A DNA stretch of 64,000 nt from Caprella mutica (taxonomy: Eukaryota; Arthropoda; Malacostraca; Amphipoda; Caprellidae), in contig CANNZV010000252.1 of assembly GCA_947561585.1 (NCBI GenBank), positions 310,001 to 374,000 of the forward strand. The letters are read 5' to 3'. Under the pieces are notes generated by a model. The model worked only from the letters and a program-made list of their open reading frames with translations. It made no database searches and was not told the origin of the DNA. This document shows, piece after piece, positions 36,191 to 47,924 of the stretch. Positions within the stretch are counted from its first letter, which is position 1; the number at the start of each line of letters is the position of its first letter. The position numbers and the translations under genes are program-made.

Positions 36191-37231
36191 TAAATTGGCA
36201 ATTTATTATATAATATGTACTAAAAATATCGTAATATATAAGTTATCTCGACTACATTTTCCACCAAAGAGTATTGCCAGGTGGTAATTAATACTCCATG
36301 GTGACTGCAAATAGATTATTGATTGTAAAACACTTCAAAATATTGAGAAATATTAAATGTAGGGAGAACATAATAAATAACGAATTGAATTTTATATTTT
36401 TTATATGAAGTGTTCTTTCCACATCAATTTAATATTGTGATGAATTGTTTATGATATCCTAGTGGCATTTTATTTATTATTTAATAACACCTACTTATTT
36501 GTTATTTTACACTACTATAATTCAATATTAACACAAATAATATATTATTATTGAATAATATATTACTGTTAAATGAATAAAATAATTTGTATAGAACATA
36601 AAAAAACTGGTTGATTTATTTCATTCCAAATTGTACGTATCCAATCCGTGGATTTTTCAGCCAAATGGTCTGGAATGTTAATGAAGAAATAACAATTGTA
36701 AGAATGTCATACAATAATTCATTATAATTTAATATTATTAAACCCAAAGAAATGGATAACCGAAATTAGAGGCTTATATAATTATCACTCTGAAACATAT
36801 AGTCTAAATTATTTAATTATCTCTCTAAAACCTAAGAATGTGATATACCATCTATACAATCTATTGTCTCATTACCAATGGAAGACATGACTAAAGTGAT
36901 AGTGATTATATTTATTGAGTGAAAAAGTATAGACATTTTTCACAGAAATCATGCCCCTATACAAGTAAAAAAAAATAACTTTACAGCTGTAGGGATGATA
37001 AAAAAAGTAAAAAATAATATTAAATTGCTATTTATTTTCATCTTAAACATTTATAAAAAAAGAGTAATTTAAAATGAAGTGACTGCAGTGACCACAGTGA
37101 CTTCACTGCTTTCTCTGTTCATCACAGTAAGTATGTCTCTGCAGAGTGTCACAGTGAAAGTTATAAAAGAAAAAGAATTAGATTTATATTGCTAAAATAC
37201 TGTTTCTTTCGCAAAAAATAGAACTCATAAT
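36191..37231. other. AT-rich intergenic sequence, no gene seen
   Basis: Very AT-rich (ATTATTATTGAATAATATATT type) with no open frame of note. CAGTGAC/GTCACTG words appear near 37080-37160, ahead of the next array which repeats CACAGTGACT. Confidence 0.4.
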
Positions 37232-38661
37232 CAGACTCTTATCTCTGATAGTTCATCATCACAGTGACTCTTTTCTCTGATAGTACATCATCACAGTGAC
37301 TCTTATCTCTGATAGTACATCATCACAGTGACTCTTTTCTTTGATAGTACATCATCACAGTGACTCTTTTCTCTGATAGTACATCATCACAGTGACACTT
37401 TTCTCTGATAGTACATCATCACAGTGACACTTTTCTCTGATAGTACATCATCACAGTGACTCTTTTCTCTGACAGTACATCATCACAGTGGCTCTTTTCT
37501 CTGATAGTACATCATCACAGTGACTCTTTTCTCTGATAGTACATCATCACAGTGACTCCTTTCTCTGATAGTACATCATCACAGTGACTCCTTTCTCTGA
37601 TAGTACATCATCACAGTGACTCTTTTCTCTGACAGTACATCATCACAGTGACTCTTTTCTCTGACAGTACATCATCACAGTGACTCTTTTCTCTGACAGT
37701 ACATCATCACAGTGACTCTTTTCTCTGACAGTACATCATCACAGTGACTCTTTTCTCTGATAGTACATCATCACAGTGACTCCTTTCTCTGATAGTACAT
37801 CATCACAGTGACTCTTTTCTCTGATAGTACATCATCACAGTGACTCTTTTCTCTGATAGTACATCATCACAGTGACTCTTTTCTCTGATAGTACATCATC
37901 ACAGTGACTCTTTTCTCTGATAGTACATCATCACAGTGACTCTTTTCTCTGATAGTACATCATCACAGTGACTCTTTTCTCTGATAGTACATCATCACAG
38001 TGACTCTTTTCTCTGATAGTACATCATCACAGTGACTCTTTTCTCTGATAGTACATCATCACAGTGACTCTTTTCTCTGATAGTACATCATCACAGTGAC
38101 TCTTTTCTCTGATAGTACATCATCACAGTGACTCTTTTCTCTGATAGTACATCATCACAGTGACTCTTTTCTCTGATAGTACATCATCACAGTGACTCTT
38201 TTCTCTGACAGTACATCATCACAGTGACTCTTTTCTCTGATAGTACATCATCACAGTGACTCTTTTCTCTGATAGTACATCATCACAGTGACTCCTTTCT
38301 CTGATAGTACATCATCACAGTGACTCTTTTCTCTGATAGTACATCATCACAGTGACTCTTTTCTCTGATAGTACATCATCACAGTGACTCTTTTCTCTGA
38401 TAGTACATCATCACAGTGACTCTTTTCTATGATAGTACATCATCACAGTGACTCTTTTCTCTGATAGTACATCATCACAGTGACTCTTTTCTCTGATAGT
38501 ACATCATCACAGTGACTCTTTTCTCTGATAGTACATCATTACAGTGACTCTTTTCTCTGATAGTACATCATCACAGTGACTCTTTTCTCTGATAGTACAT
38601 CATCACAGTGACTCTTTTCTCTGATAGTACATCATCACAGTGACTCTTTTCTCTGATAGTT
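37232..38661. repeat. Minisatellite, 32-bp unit, about 44 copies
   Basis: The unit is AGTACATCATCACAGTGACT followed by CTTTTCTCTGAT. The array is very uniform; single-base variants (CTGACAG, ACTCCTT, CAGTGACAC) occur in short runs at 37380-37440, 37540-37620 and 37620-37740. The uniformity suggests recent expansion or homogenisation. Confidence 0.97.
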
Positions 38662-39779
38662 ATTCCAAAGTGTATGCCTCATTTTACCTCTTCATAAATT
38701 TGTAACGTTTAATTGTAACTGAGATTTGCATTTATTAATAGCTACTCATAATAAAGTGATTGGCATTCAATAATTGCTGACAAATTTAATGCTCTCCTAA
38801 TGTTCTAAATAAACCATTTATATCACTTTCACAGCCTCATTTACGGGTTTGTTTCAATCAGCTGATGTTTCTATCACGGTAGTTTCTCAGGCCTAGTCTG
38901 TTTGTGTGTACGTGTGTGCGTGTGTTCCAGTGTCGCGACACAGCCGGATGGTGAGGGGAGGAAGGGGGGGGGGCTTCTCATGACCGCAACCCCCCCCCCC
39001 CTTCCTTCATCCCACGGGTTTTCCCGTTTTTTGGGGCTAGAGCAGACAAAGACTGTTAGGGAGGTGGGGGCTAGACTGGAGGGGGTGAGATGGGGGGTTC
39101 GCCCCCTTAAGGGGAAACACACGACTCCCTGGAAACTAGTGTTGCAGAAATGTACAGTTGGTATCCTTTTGATTATTGCTAAGGACTCTCTTTACCAGTT
39201 CATATCTCCCCAAAATAGTAATGTAATTAGTCTATCTTTTTATTTAAGTAATTTTCTCATTCTTTGTGTGTGGATAATTAAAGTGAAAGGAGTTCTTTAG
39301 TGCTCTATATGCTATCGAGAGTCATGTAGATCAGTAGTGTTTTGAGTTCTGATAGGAATGGTAAAAGCGACCTAAGTTTTTGATATCAAAGCCACGTAGT
39401 AATAGTTAAATAACTTTAACACTATTATTTTTATTTAATATTGCCATTCAAAGTAAATTCACCTGTATTTTTTTTAATTTCATGACCTTGTGCTTTGTTT
39501 TAAAATTAGTTGAAGGAATTCGTGGCTAATTTTGAAATAAAAATAGTTATTATTTAAATATCTCATGATTTGACTGGTGGTAATTTTAAATAACATATCA
39601 CGGTCTCTCTGTAAAGCTTGAGCATTGACGCTTCTAAGAGATACATCCTTAATTCCTCTTACTCTGGTTATGTGATTAACTCGGTTGTTAAGCATTCTCA
39701 GTCTTGTATAAGATATGTTTGTATGAAAAAAATCCTACTTCAATGATGAAATGAGTTTATTCAGATAGAGTCGAACCCC
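38662..39779. other. Spacer containing a G-run/C-run inverted repeat
   Basis: At 38954-39010 GAGGAAGGGGGGGGGG is followed about 20 bases later by CCCCCCCCCCCCTTCCTTC, a strong hairpin and possible G-quadruplex, inside a GC-rich 200-bp island (38920-39125) that stands out from the AT-rich flanks. Two overlapping open frames on opposite strands cover it; neither has family features. Confidence 0.45.
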
Positions 39780-40119
39780 GGAGCATCATGAGAACATAGA
39801 AGGAGCATCATGAGAACATAGAGGGAGCATCATGAAAATATAGAGGGAGCATCATGAGAACATAGAAGGAGCATCATGAGAACATAGAAGGAGCATCATG
39901 AGAACATAGAAGGAGCATCATGAGAACATAGAAGGAGCATCAAGAGAACATAGAAGGAGCATCAAGAGAACATAGAAGGAGCATCAAGAGAACATAGAAG
40001 GAGCATCAAGAGAACATAGAAGGAGCATCATGAGAACATACAAGAAGCATCATGAGAACATGGAGGGAGCATCATGAGAACATGGTGGGAGCATCATGAG
40101 AACATGGAGGGAGCATCAA
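39780..40119. repeat. Minisatellite, 22-bp unit, about 15 copies
   Basis: The unit is GGAGCATCATGAGAACATAG plus AA. A run of four units with CATCAAGAG sits in the middle (39950-40020), and GGAGG/GGTGG variants occur at the right edge. Confidence 0.95.
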
Positions 40120-40883
40120 AACTAATAATTTATGGTCGTGGTCTCACAAATTACAATTTGAGTAAAAATATTGTTTTGACATTAGAAAGCAATAAATATC
40201 TATTAGTTATATCAGTACACAAGTATTAATATTATTTAATTTCATTAAATACGATCCTAAACCATTATATTATTTCTCAATGAATAAACATTAGGTACTG
40301 TACTAGTATTAATATTCATAATTTGCAGACTATGTATATGTAGATAGTGACTAGGCATACAGTTACTGCTTCATCAACAGATTCTGATTTGTTGGTATAT
40401 ACTGAGTATATGGAGAGCTAACAGGTGAAATATCTTAGACTGATATGAACATTGGAAACAGCTGACAGTGAGTCACTGTAACTACATCTACACTAGGTGA
40501 CAGGGTGATGCTGTTAAACAGTGTGATGGCATAGTGGTTAGTTTTCGCTTAAAGTATTCTCATTTTAAAGGAATTGCAGCTCTACAAGTCGTTTCGTCCA
40601 CTGATTTCATTTTCGTAAAGGGGATACTAACGCACTAAAATATATGTACCCCCCCCCCCCAGTGCAAAAGACTAGCGGATACAACAAACTACATAACGGC
40701 CATTTATGTTGAAAGTTTCAAAATAATCTTGATTTATTTCTGTTTATATTAATTTTTATATCAATTAATATTCATTTATGTTAAAATCCCCATTACGAAA
40801 TTCTTCGCCGAAACGTCTTCACACCAAAGTTTATATTTGTGTAAGTTCTCCATCCAGTAGTAGAAAGTTTAGACCTTGTTTGA
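40120..40883. other. Spacer with one end of a dispersed foldback element
   Basis: ACTAGCGGATACAACAAACT at 40671 continues as CATAACGGCCATTTATGTTG and matches the arms of the foldback at 10297-10469. A run of C lies at 40649-40660. No gene seen. Confidence 0.45.
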
Positions 40884-41520
40884 AATAGCGCTATATAAGG
40901 AATATAAATAGCACTATATAAGGAATATAAATAGCACTATATAAGGATTATAAATAGCACTATATAAGGATTATAAATAGCACTATATAAGGAATATAAA
41001 TAGCACTATATAAGGATTATAAATAGCACTATATAAGGAATATAAATAGCACTATATAAGGAATATAAATAGCACTATATAAGGATTATAAATAGCACTA
41101 TATAAGGAATATAAATAGCACTATATAAGGAATATAAATAGCGCTGTATAAGGAATATAAATAGCACTATATAAGGATTATAAATAGCACTATATAAGGA
41201 TTATAAATAGCACTATATAAGGAATTTAAATAGCACTATATAAGGAATTTAAATAGCGCTATATAAGGAATATAAATAGCACTATATAAGGAATATAAAT
41301 AGCACTATATAAGGAATATAAATAGCGCTGTATAAGGAATATAAATAGCACTATATAAGGATTATAAATAGCACTATATAAGGATTATAAATAGCACTAT
41401 ATAAGGAATATAAATAGCACTATATAAGGAATATAAATAGCACTATATAAGGAATATAAATAGCACTATATAAGGAATATAAATAGCACTATATAAGGAA
41501 TATAAATAGCACTATATAAG
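40884..41520. repeat. Minisatellite, 23-bp unit, about 27 copies
   Basis: The unit is ATAGCACTATATAAGGAATA plus TAA, with GATTATAA variants. Each unit has a TATATAAGG stretch that looks like a TATA box, but it is repeated mechanically. The array changes directly into the 20-bp array at 41521; both share the AGC(A/G)CTATATAAGG core. Confidence 0.95.
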
Positions 41521-42109
41521 GCCAAATAGCGCTATAGAAGGCCATATAGCGCTTTTGAAGGCCATATAGCGCTTTTGAAGGCCATACAGTGCTGTATAAG
41601 GCCAAACAGCGCTATCGAAGGCCAAATAGCGCTATCGAAGGCCATATAGTGCTGTATAAGGCCAAATAGCGCTATAGAAGGACATATAGCGCTATAGAAG
41701 GCCATATAGTGCTGTATAAGGCCATATAGTGCTGTATAAGGCCATATAGCGCTATAGAAGGACATATAGCGCTATAGAAGGACATATAGCGCTATAGAAG
41801 GCCATATAGCGCTATCGAAGGCCATATAGCGCTATAGAAGGCCAAATAGCGCTATATAAGGCCATATAGCGCTATCGAAGGCCAAATAGCGCTATCGAAG
41901 GCCATATAGCGCTATCGAAAGCCATATAGCGCTATATAAGGCCATATAGCGCTATCGAAGGCCATATAGCGCTATCGAAGGCCATATAGCGCTATCGAAG
42001 GCCATATAGCGCTATATAAGGCCATATAGCGCTATATAAGGCCATATAGCGCTATCGAAGGCCATATAGCGCTATCGAAGGCCATATAGCGCTATCGAAG
42101 GCCATATAG
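41521..42109. repeat. Minisatellite, 20-bp palindromic unit, truncated by the assembly gap
   Basis: The unit is GCCATATAGCGCTATCGAAG, with variants TATAGAAG, TATATAAG and TTTTGAAG. The commonest core, TATAGCGCTATA or ATAGCGCTAT, is a perfect palindrome, so every unit can form a small cruciform. About 29 copies are visible before the N run; the real array is probably longer. Confidence 0.95.
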
Positions 42110-42664
42110 NNNNNNNNNNNNNNNNNNNNNNNNNNNNNNNNNNNNNNNNNNNNNNNNNNNNNNNNNNNNNNNNNNNNNNNNNNNNNNNNNNNNNNNNNNN
42201 NNNNNNNNNNNNNNNNNNNNNNNNNNNNNNNNNNNNNNNNNNNNNNNNNNNNNNNNNNNNNNNNNNNNNNNNNNNNNNNNNNNNNNNNNNNNNNNNNNNN
42301 NNNNNNNNNNNNNNNNNNNNNNNNNNNNNNNNNNNNNNNNNNNNNNNNNNNNNNNNNNNNNNNNNNNNNNNNNNNNNNNNNNNNNNNNNNNNNNNNNNNN
42401 NNNNNNNNNNNNNNNNNNNNNNNNNNNNNNNNNNNNNNNNNNNNNNNNNNNNNNNNNNNNNNNNNNNNNNNNNNNNNNNNNNNNNNNNNNNNNNNNNNNN
42501 NNNNNNNNNNNNNNNNNNNNNNNNNNNNNNNNNNNNNNNNNNNNNNNNNNNNNNNNNNNNNNNNNNNNNNNNNNNNNNNNNNNNNNNNNNNNNNNNNNNN
42601 NNNNNNNNNNNNNNNNNNNNNNNNNNNNNNNNNNNNNNNNNNNNNNNNNNNNNNNNNNNNNNNN
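42110..42664. other. Assembly gap (555 N)
   Basis: The gap starts in the middle of a 20-bp repeat unit and ends in unique sequence (CTCGGTCACAAACAAGG). The missing bases therefore include the right end of the array. The stated length may be an estimate. Confidence 0.99.
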
Positions 42665-43334
42665 CTCGGTCACAAACAAGGAATGTGTTGTTGTGGTGGC
42701 GTCATATTTTTGTGTCGTCTGCTAGGTACTATACCCGATTATGTTCCTGTATCCTGCTTCAACTAGAGCCACTCAGCCAATCGGAGGCTTCGTTTCACCA
42801 GTTCTGTTTGAGTCCGTATTTTGAATGCGTATTACAACCGAAATGGTGTCAGTTTGTGTTTTTTGCAAAGAAGATTAGTTTATTATTGCTTAGTAGCTGG
42901 GCTATAGAATATAGATAATCGTGTACATAATTTGGAGGAAGATATGACTCCCGAGTCCCAGCAAAGATAATGAGCTGAGGTAGAATGCACGCTCAAACTG
43001 TTTTCGAGAGAGTGTTTATAGTGACGTCAGCGATCAATGGACGTGATTGGTTGAAATTTTACGACTGGGTTCACCATGTGTACACGTTCGATCTGAGCTT
43101 CTTCTTATTCAATGTTCTGTGGTCTCACCTGTAAAAAGTTAGCTACTAGCCTACTAGCTATTAGCCAGTCTGCAGAATATGGGACATTTTCTGTGTGAAC
43201 AATCCTTAATTTCCTCCTATATTTACATGTATTTTACTGTGAACAGAAGGCAAAATTATCCAAAATAAAGGATTTCTTGGAGAACAGTTTACCAGTTCCT
43301 GCAGTCTGGGGTATTAGGTAGTACCTACTATTAG
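42665..43334. other. Unique sequence, possible promoter region
   Basis: Less AT-rich than its surroundings. Around 43021-43050 lie GTGACGTCAG (CRE-like) and GTGATTGG (inverted CCAAT box), 20 bp apart, upstream of the exons at 46.2 kb on the same strand. This spacing of motifs is common in animal promoters, but TGACGTCA also occurs in a transposon arm at 35.5 kb, so the evidence is weak. A 77-codon frame at 42685-42918 has no family features. Confidence 0.25.
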
Positions 43335-43377
43335 CCTATTAGGTACTCATCATCCTGGATGATGAGTACCTAATAGG
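43335..43377. repeat. Perfect palindrome, 21-bp arms around one base
   Basis: The arm CCTATTAGGTACTCATCATCC (43335-43355) is followed by a single T and its exact inverse (43357-43377). With a one-base loop it cannot be a folding RNA stem of the usual kind; it looks like a template-switch copy or a foldback artefact. Confidence 0.9.
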
Positions 43378-43412
43378 GCCTAATAGAGACAATGGAGACA
43401 AATGGTCTCCTA

Positions 43413-43531
43413 ATAGAGACAAATGGTGAGAAAGGGCCTAAAGGCCATACCATACTCTATTTCATGGATGATTCATCCATGAAATAGAGTATGGTATGGC
43501 CTTTAGGCCCTTTCTCACCATTTGTCTCTAT
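43413..43531. repeat. Perfect palindrome, 59-bp arms around one base
   Basis: The arm at 43413-43471 (starting ATAGAGACAAATGGTGAG, ending TTTCATGGATGA) is followed by one T (43472) and an exact inverse to 43531. I found no mismatch. It lies 36 bp after a second perfect palindrome. A segment AGAGACAAATGG also occurs in part at 43387-43400, just before the arm. Confidence 0.9.
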
Positions 43532-43733
43532 GGCTTATTGTCCTACAAGTTTATGACCAGTCTGCAAAGTGTGTCAATTTCCAAAATGATGAGAATAATC
43601 TTCAAAATCCAGTCTGCAGAATGCAATGCACATCCATGTTGCCAAAAATCTTTGGAGACATATTTAATATTTTGAGGGATAGTACCTATATCTCTGTAAA
43701 ATCTTGGGAGTCACTTTCCTAGGACCTAATTAA

Positions 43734-44468
43734 GGGACCGCTCATCTGAAAAATGGCATAATTAAAGATAAAAAAATTATTGTGTAAATAATTGATTTAT
43801 AACCTTCTAATAGTGAGTGTTATTCTAACCCCCTGGGGAGAGGGAGAAACAGAAGGGGCGATGCAGGGGTTAGGGAGTCAATATGTACTCTAAAAACGAT
43901 CTCTTAGCCAATTATAATTCGTAATAATTAATTATCTTGCTATATCTGGTATCTAACGTGTCATATCAAACTTTGAATGGGGTTTTCTAATAGTTCAAAA
44001 ATCTACAAATCTTGTAATTCAAAAGCCTAAGGCGTTTACAATTTTGAAGCTAGAGCATTGCGGTTTTTTGTATTCGATTTATTATGAAATTACCTACAAC
44101 ATCACAGTATACGATTTTTGATTTCAAATTTTTTGTCAAAATATTTTTAGACATTTTTTTTTTCACGAAAAGTTGAAATTTCGAAAACTAATTCGAAAAT
44201 CGTACACCGTGATGCTGTAGGTAATCCTATGGAGAATCGAATGCAAAAAACCGCAAAGCTCTAGCTTCAAAATTGTAAACGACTTAGGCTTCTTTGGATA
44301 ATTGTCAAAATTCGTTAGAAATTCAAAAACTCGTTTTCTATTGGTCTAATCGAAAAATGACATGAACAAAAACTATTAGAAATTCAATTTTATATGTATA
44401 TATGTATTAAGTTTCAGAACCATAACTTCATTAATAAAAATTATTTTCAATATCCAGGTGCGGTCCCC
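43734..44468. mobile_element. TTAA-flanked MITE with an internal long hairpin
   Basis: TTAA (43730-43733) is followed by GGGACCGCTC; the right end GTGCGGTCCCC is followed by TTAA (44469-44472). Inside, about 97-bp imperfect arms pair: 44023-44120 (AAGCCTAAGGCGTTTACAAT...) with 44194-44292 (...ATTGTAAACGACTTAGGCTT). A TTAA target with GGG ends fits Kolobok- or piggyBac-type elements; I cannot choose between them. It is 735 bp and has no transposase. Outside it, CCAGTCTGCAAAGTGTG (43557) and CACACTTTGCAGACTGG (44600) are also inverted, so it may sit inside another foldback. Confidence 0.6.
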
Positions 44469-44472
44469 TTAA

Positions 44473-46145
44473 TTCCTATGTTTACATGTATTTATCAATT
44501 ATCGAAGACATTTTGCAGAATTCTGGTCATTTTAGAGACAGATTTAAAAATCTTTGGAGACAAATTGTCCTCAAAATAAAATCTGGAGACATATTTGCCA
44601 CACTTTGCAGACTGGTCCAAAATTATCTAAAATGTCTTCAATAATTTATAATTACATGGAGCCTAAGTATAGGATGATAGAAATTAATTGGCAAATTGAC
44701 ATGGAGTCATGGATGGATGCTATGACACACTTTTCAAACTGGTCATATGGCAAGAAATATCTCATTTTATCCTAATACGATGTTATAGAATATGTCATTT
44801 AACTCATTTTAAGCCAAATGCCAAATTAGCACAATCAATTGGTATACATTTCAAATGGTCAAAACTCAGATATATGTGATTGACTTGAAATTTTGAATTT
44901 AAATATTATTAAATCCTATGTTTCCATGTTAATTTTGGCTCAGATTTTAGTGAAAATATGGCTCAAAAATTGATGTGCAGTTTGCCAGTCTCTGAAATAT
45001 GGTCCTAAAAATAATGCAATGTTAATTATATAAAATTTAGAGAATTTTTGTGAATTTAGGATAATTTATTAATTTATATCATTATGTCTTTTGTGGAAAA
45101 CTGAACTTCCTTTGTTACGAGCTGGAGATGTTAAAGTAAATAACCGTAAACTGAGATGATCTACACTATTTTTTACTTGCCCTATAGATTATCACTTACT
45201 CAAATTATCATAAATTCTCCTAATAGCTCAGGTCACATAGGTAAATTGCGGGCCTGCTAACAACTTTTCTCAAGTACACAACTTCTCTCAAAGAGTCTCT
45301 TAAATCCTGCTGAACTGAATTTTTTTAAATGTTGCTATATTAAAAGAAGAGCAATACTTGCTATAAATTGGTAATTAGCGATTATTTTTATTTTTGTAGT
45401 TTGAGCCTTGAGGCTGAAATTAGTTAATGTGCCACAATTTACCTGCTTCACCTTAATACCTATGACCATCTACTAGAGAAACTAGACTATTAGCTTAGAT
45501 TAGCTATAGGTATTGCTAAAGTGTTAACTGACACTGTTGAATAACAACTTGCATCTGTCATGAAGCAAATAAATTGCAGTACACCCATTACCTTTGGCTT
45601 TAAACCACAGAAACAATAATAAAATCTTGACAAAAGAAACTGCTTAACTCAGTTAACTGTTCTCCATGAATTCCTCTATTTTGCCTTCTGTTTCCAGCAA
45701 CGTAAATGTATACATATAGAAAATGTTTGAATTGTCTGCACACTGGTTGAAAATTGTAGCTTCAAAACACTCATAAAATGTGCTTCTTTTGATATGCAAC
45801 ATTCAAATATAAACTCAGTTAGCAGAATTTAGATATTCTTTTGTGAGAACAGTTGCTTAAAATTTAAGGGCCACAATTTACTTGTGTGACAACTGACAAT
45901 GATCCTATGTACCTATAGCTGTATTAGTAGGGAAAATTATTTGAAATTTTTAAAATTCTTGTTTAACTAGTTGCAATCACAATCATCAAATGTCCTCTTA
46001 CAAAGGCAAGCACTTCCTCTAGTTATAATTGAATATTTTAAATAGTTTATGTATTATTTTGCATTTTCCCTTTGAAATAAAATATAAAACCAATATCTAA
46101 TTTCTATCTACTAACAATGAAATGTTTTTTTTGTCAGATTGTGAT
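44473..46145. other. Unique and element-derived sequence upstream of the candidate gene
   Basis: At 45232-45895 a foldback can be traced: GGTCACATAGGTAAATTGCG at the left against AAATTTAAGGGCCACAATTT and ACTTGTGTGACAAC at the right. Two short frames (44394-44579, 44554-44775) have no family features. No exon is convincing. Confidence 0.4.
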
Positions 46146-46205
46146 TAAATATCTCTTGCAAATAATAAAAGCATTTGGCTGTTGATAGTTGGTGTTGTGT
46201 TCAAA

Positions 46206-46509
46206 ATGTCCTTCGATTATAGAGAAAAGAAATCCTCCACTTACGGGTATAGGAATGGCAAGTGTTCCAAACAGAATGCTAAGCCTAATGGAAAACAAAG
46301 GGATGAAGTGAGTAGCTACTTGAACTGCTGTAGATGTGATATAACGTTTTAATTACTTGCATCAGACTATCTATTTACAGCACAATTCTTGATAGTTCCA
46401 GGATGTGTACAAGAGATTGGCTTTCTTCAAAGAGGAGCCACCATACCCTGTTCTGTTTAAACCAAGGCCCCTGCACGGAGAAGTTTGCCCTTGCTTGCCT
46501 TTTAGTCGA
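46206..46509 (+). CDS. First two coding exons of a spliced gene, product unknown
   Basis: Exon 1 is 46206-46307 (34 codons). It starts with ATG in a good context (A at -3) with an in-frame stop 60 bases upstream. It ends GAT GAA before GTGAGT. The intron (94 bp, 46308-46401) ends TTGATAGTTCCAG. Exon 2 is 46402-46509 (36 codons) and ends CGA before GTAAGT. Both junctions are phase 0 and the joined frame has no stop. Exon 1 encodes a lysine- and serine-rich start (MSFDYREKKSSTYGYRNGK). Exon 2 encodes a proline-rich, conserved-looking stretch (KRLAFFKEEPPYPVLF, then HGEVCPCLPFSR). I do not recognise the family. The gene lies in the only long array-free stretch of the window. Its next exon is not obvious; a Harbinger-like MITE and a 3.3-kb transposon lie downstream and could sit in the next intron. 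Seen: start, splice sites, open frame. Inferred: that it is a real, expressed gene. Confidence 0.55.
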
Positions 46510-47112
46510 GTAAGTATATTTGAATGATTCCTTTTATTATTTACTTGAATGATTCCTTTTATTATTTACTTGAATGATTCCTATTGAGGATATTAATTTT
46601 ATTGAAAAAAATTTACACAGTAGCTAACAAGTAATTAAGGATGTCCTAATTATTGTCCTTATTATCCTTGAATGATTCCTTTTATTAAAGACTTCCAATA
46701 GCTATTTGGTGATTGGGTGGATCACCTGAGAATATGTGGTACTGCAGAGATCACATAATCTGTGGTATTTTTTTCTTCTTTATTTAATATTTTTTCACCA
46801 ATATTATGTTGCTAGTTACTAATCAACTCTATGTAGTTTGAAGATATAAAGTTCATCTGATGTATATTTCCATTATTGTCCTTTAACCTTTAAAATGGTC
46901 ATTGTTAAATATAGGTTGTTGATTACAGTTATGACTTATAAGTACTCCAATATATTCATGTGAACTGCTAAAACTAGTAAGATATTCAATAATTATAATT
47001 TCCTCAATTTCTTGTCTCACATTTCTTGACTTTTAGAAATTTGGGTAAAAGTGAACTTGAGATTCAACTGAAATTGTTGAAGCTATTCTTCCCCTTCTGT
47101 TAGTAAATATTA
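46510..47112. other. Probable intron sequence
   Basis: A short tandem (TGAATGATTCCTTTTATTATT, about 2.5 copies at 46524-46580, with a further partial copy near 46670) follows the exon-2 donor. The rest is AT-rich with no exon recognised. Confidence 0.4.
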
Positions 47113-47924
47113 GGCCCATACTATACTAGCAATTTCACCGCTGCAGTGTCACTGCCCTGCTACTGTTTCTTAAAATTCAAAGTTTACTAGGCCCTATTCT
47201 CTCCGCTTTGCAAAGTATACTAGGCAGTGAGAACCCAGCATATCCGCCTCATTCTCACTCCTTGCAAAGTATACTGGGCTGTGAGACTGTGCCAGATACA
47301 CTTTGAAGTCTATACAGTGTTTTCTCTAGAAATTGAATGTTGATTCAATACAAATTTTATAAATAAATGAATTTCCTTTTCGTGTAATTTAGAGATTTAT
47401 GGTATTTTTTTCTATATTTCTTTATTTTATAAAAAAAATAGTTTTCTAAAAAAATTGTGTTTTTTTTTTAAATTCTTGAGTCTGATTGAGATACATATTT
47501 ACTTGGATACTTTCCCATTAAAATCAATGGGGAATCGATAGTAAAAGAAAAAATATATCATTTAAAAAAATTATGTTCAAAAATGTAGCTATGTAAAAAA
47601 TATGTATCTAAATAAAAAATTAAGTAAATAAATATATATCTAAATAAAAATTTATGTAATGAATTATATATAAAAAAGATACACATTTTTTTATATATTA
47701 GCTGTATTGGGATATCTTTTACTTTAAACTGGTCCGTGTATTTGCTTATACTTTGACTCCCGCTCTGAAACTGCCCAGTATACTTTGTAAAGCGTTGTTA
47801 CCGCGGCGGTACTGCCAGTATAGTATGCAAATTTGCTTTTCCATTCATTTAACCGTGATTAATTGAAGATGCGTAAGCAGGGCAGTGGCACCACGGCGGT
47901 GAAACGGCCAGTTCAGTATTGGCC
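47113..47924. mobile_element. MITE with PIF/Harbinger-like ends and TTA target site
   Basis: TTA (47110-47112) is followed by GGCCCATACTATACTAGCAA, then TTTCACCGCTGCAGTGTCAC and TGCCCTGCT. The right end is AGGGCAGTGGCACC...GGCGGTGAAACGG...CAGTATTGGCC followed by TTA (47925-47927). The terminal inverted repeats are about 55 bp and roughly 75-80% alike. A 3-bp TTA duplication and GGCC ends are known for PIF/Harbinger elements. A second inverted motif, GCAAAGTATACTGGGC against GCCCAGTATACTTTGTAA, lies inside. It is 812 bp long with no transposase. Confidence 0.6.

Noticed and set aside
38874..39300. Frames of 82 and 132 codons on opposite strands over the GC-rich patch
   Set aside because: They owe their length to G and C runs without stops, contain homopolymer-dependent reading, and show no family features or splice sites.
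42092..42679. A 195-codon minus-strand frame
   Set aside because: It is almost entirely N (assembly gap).
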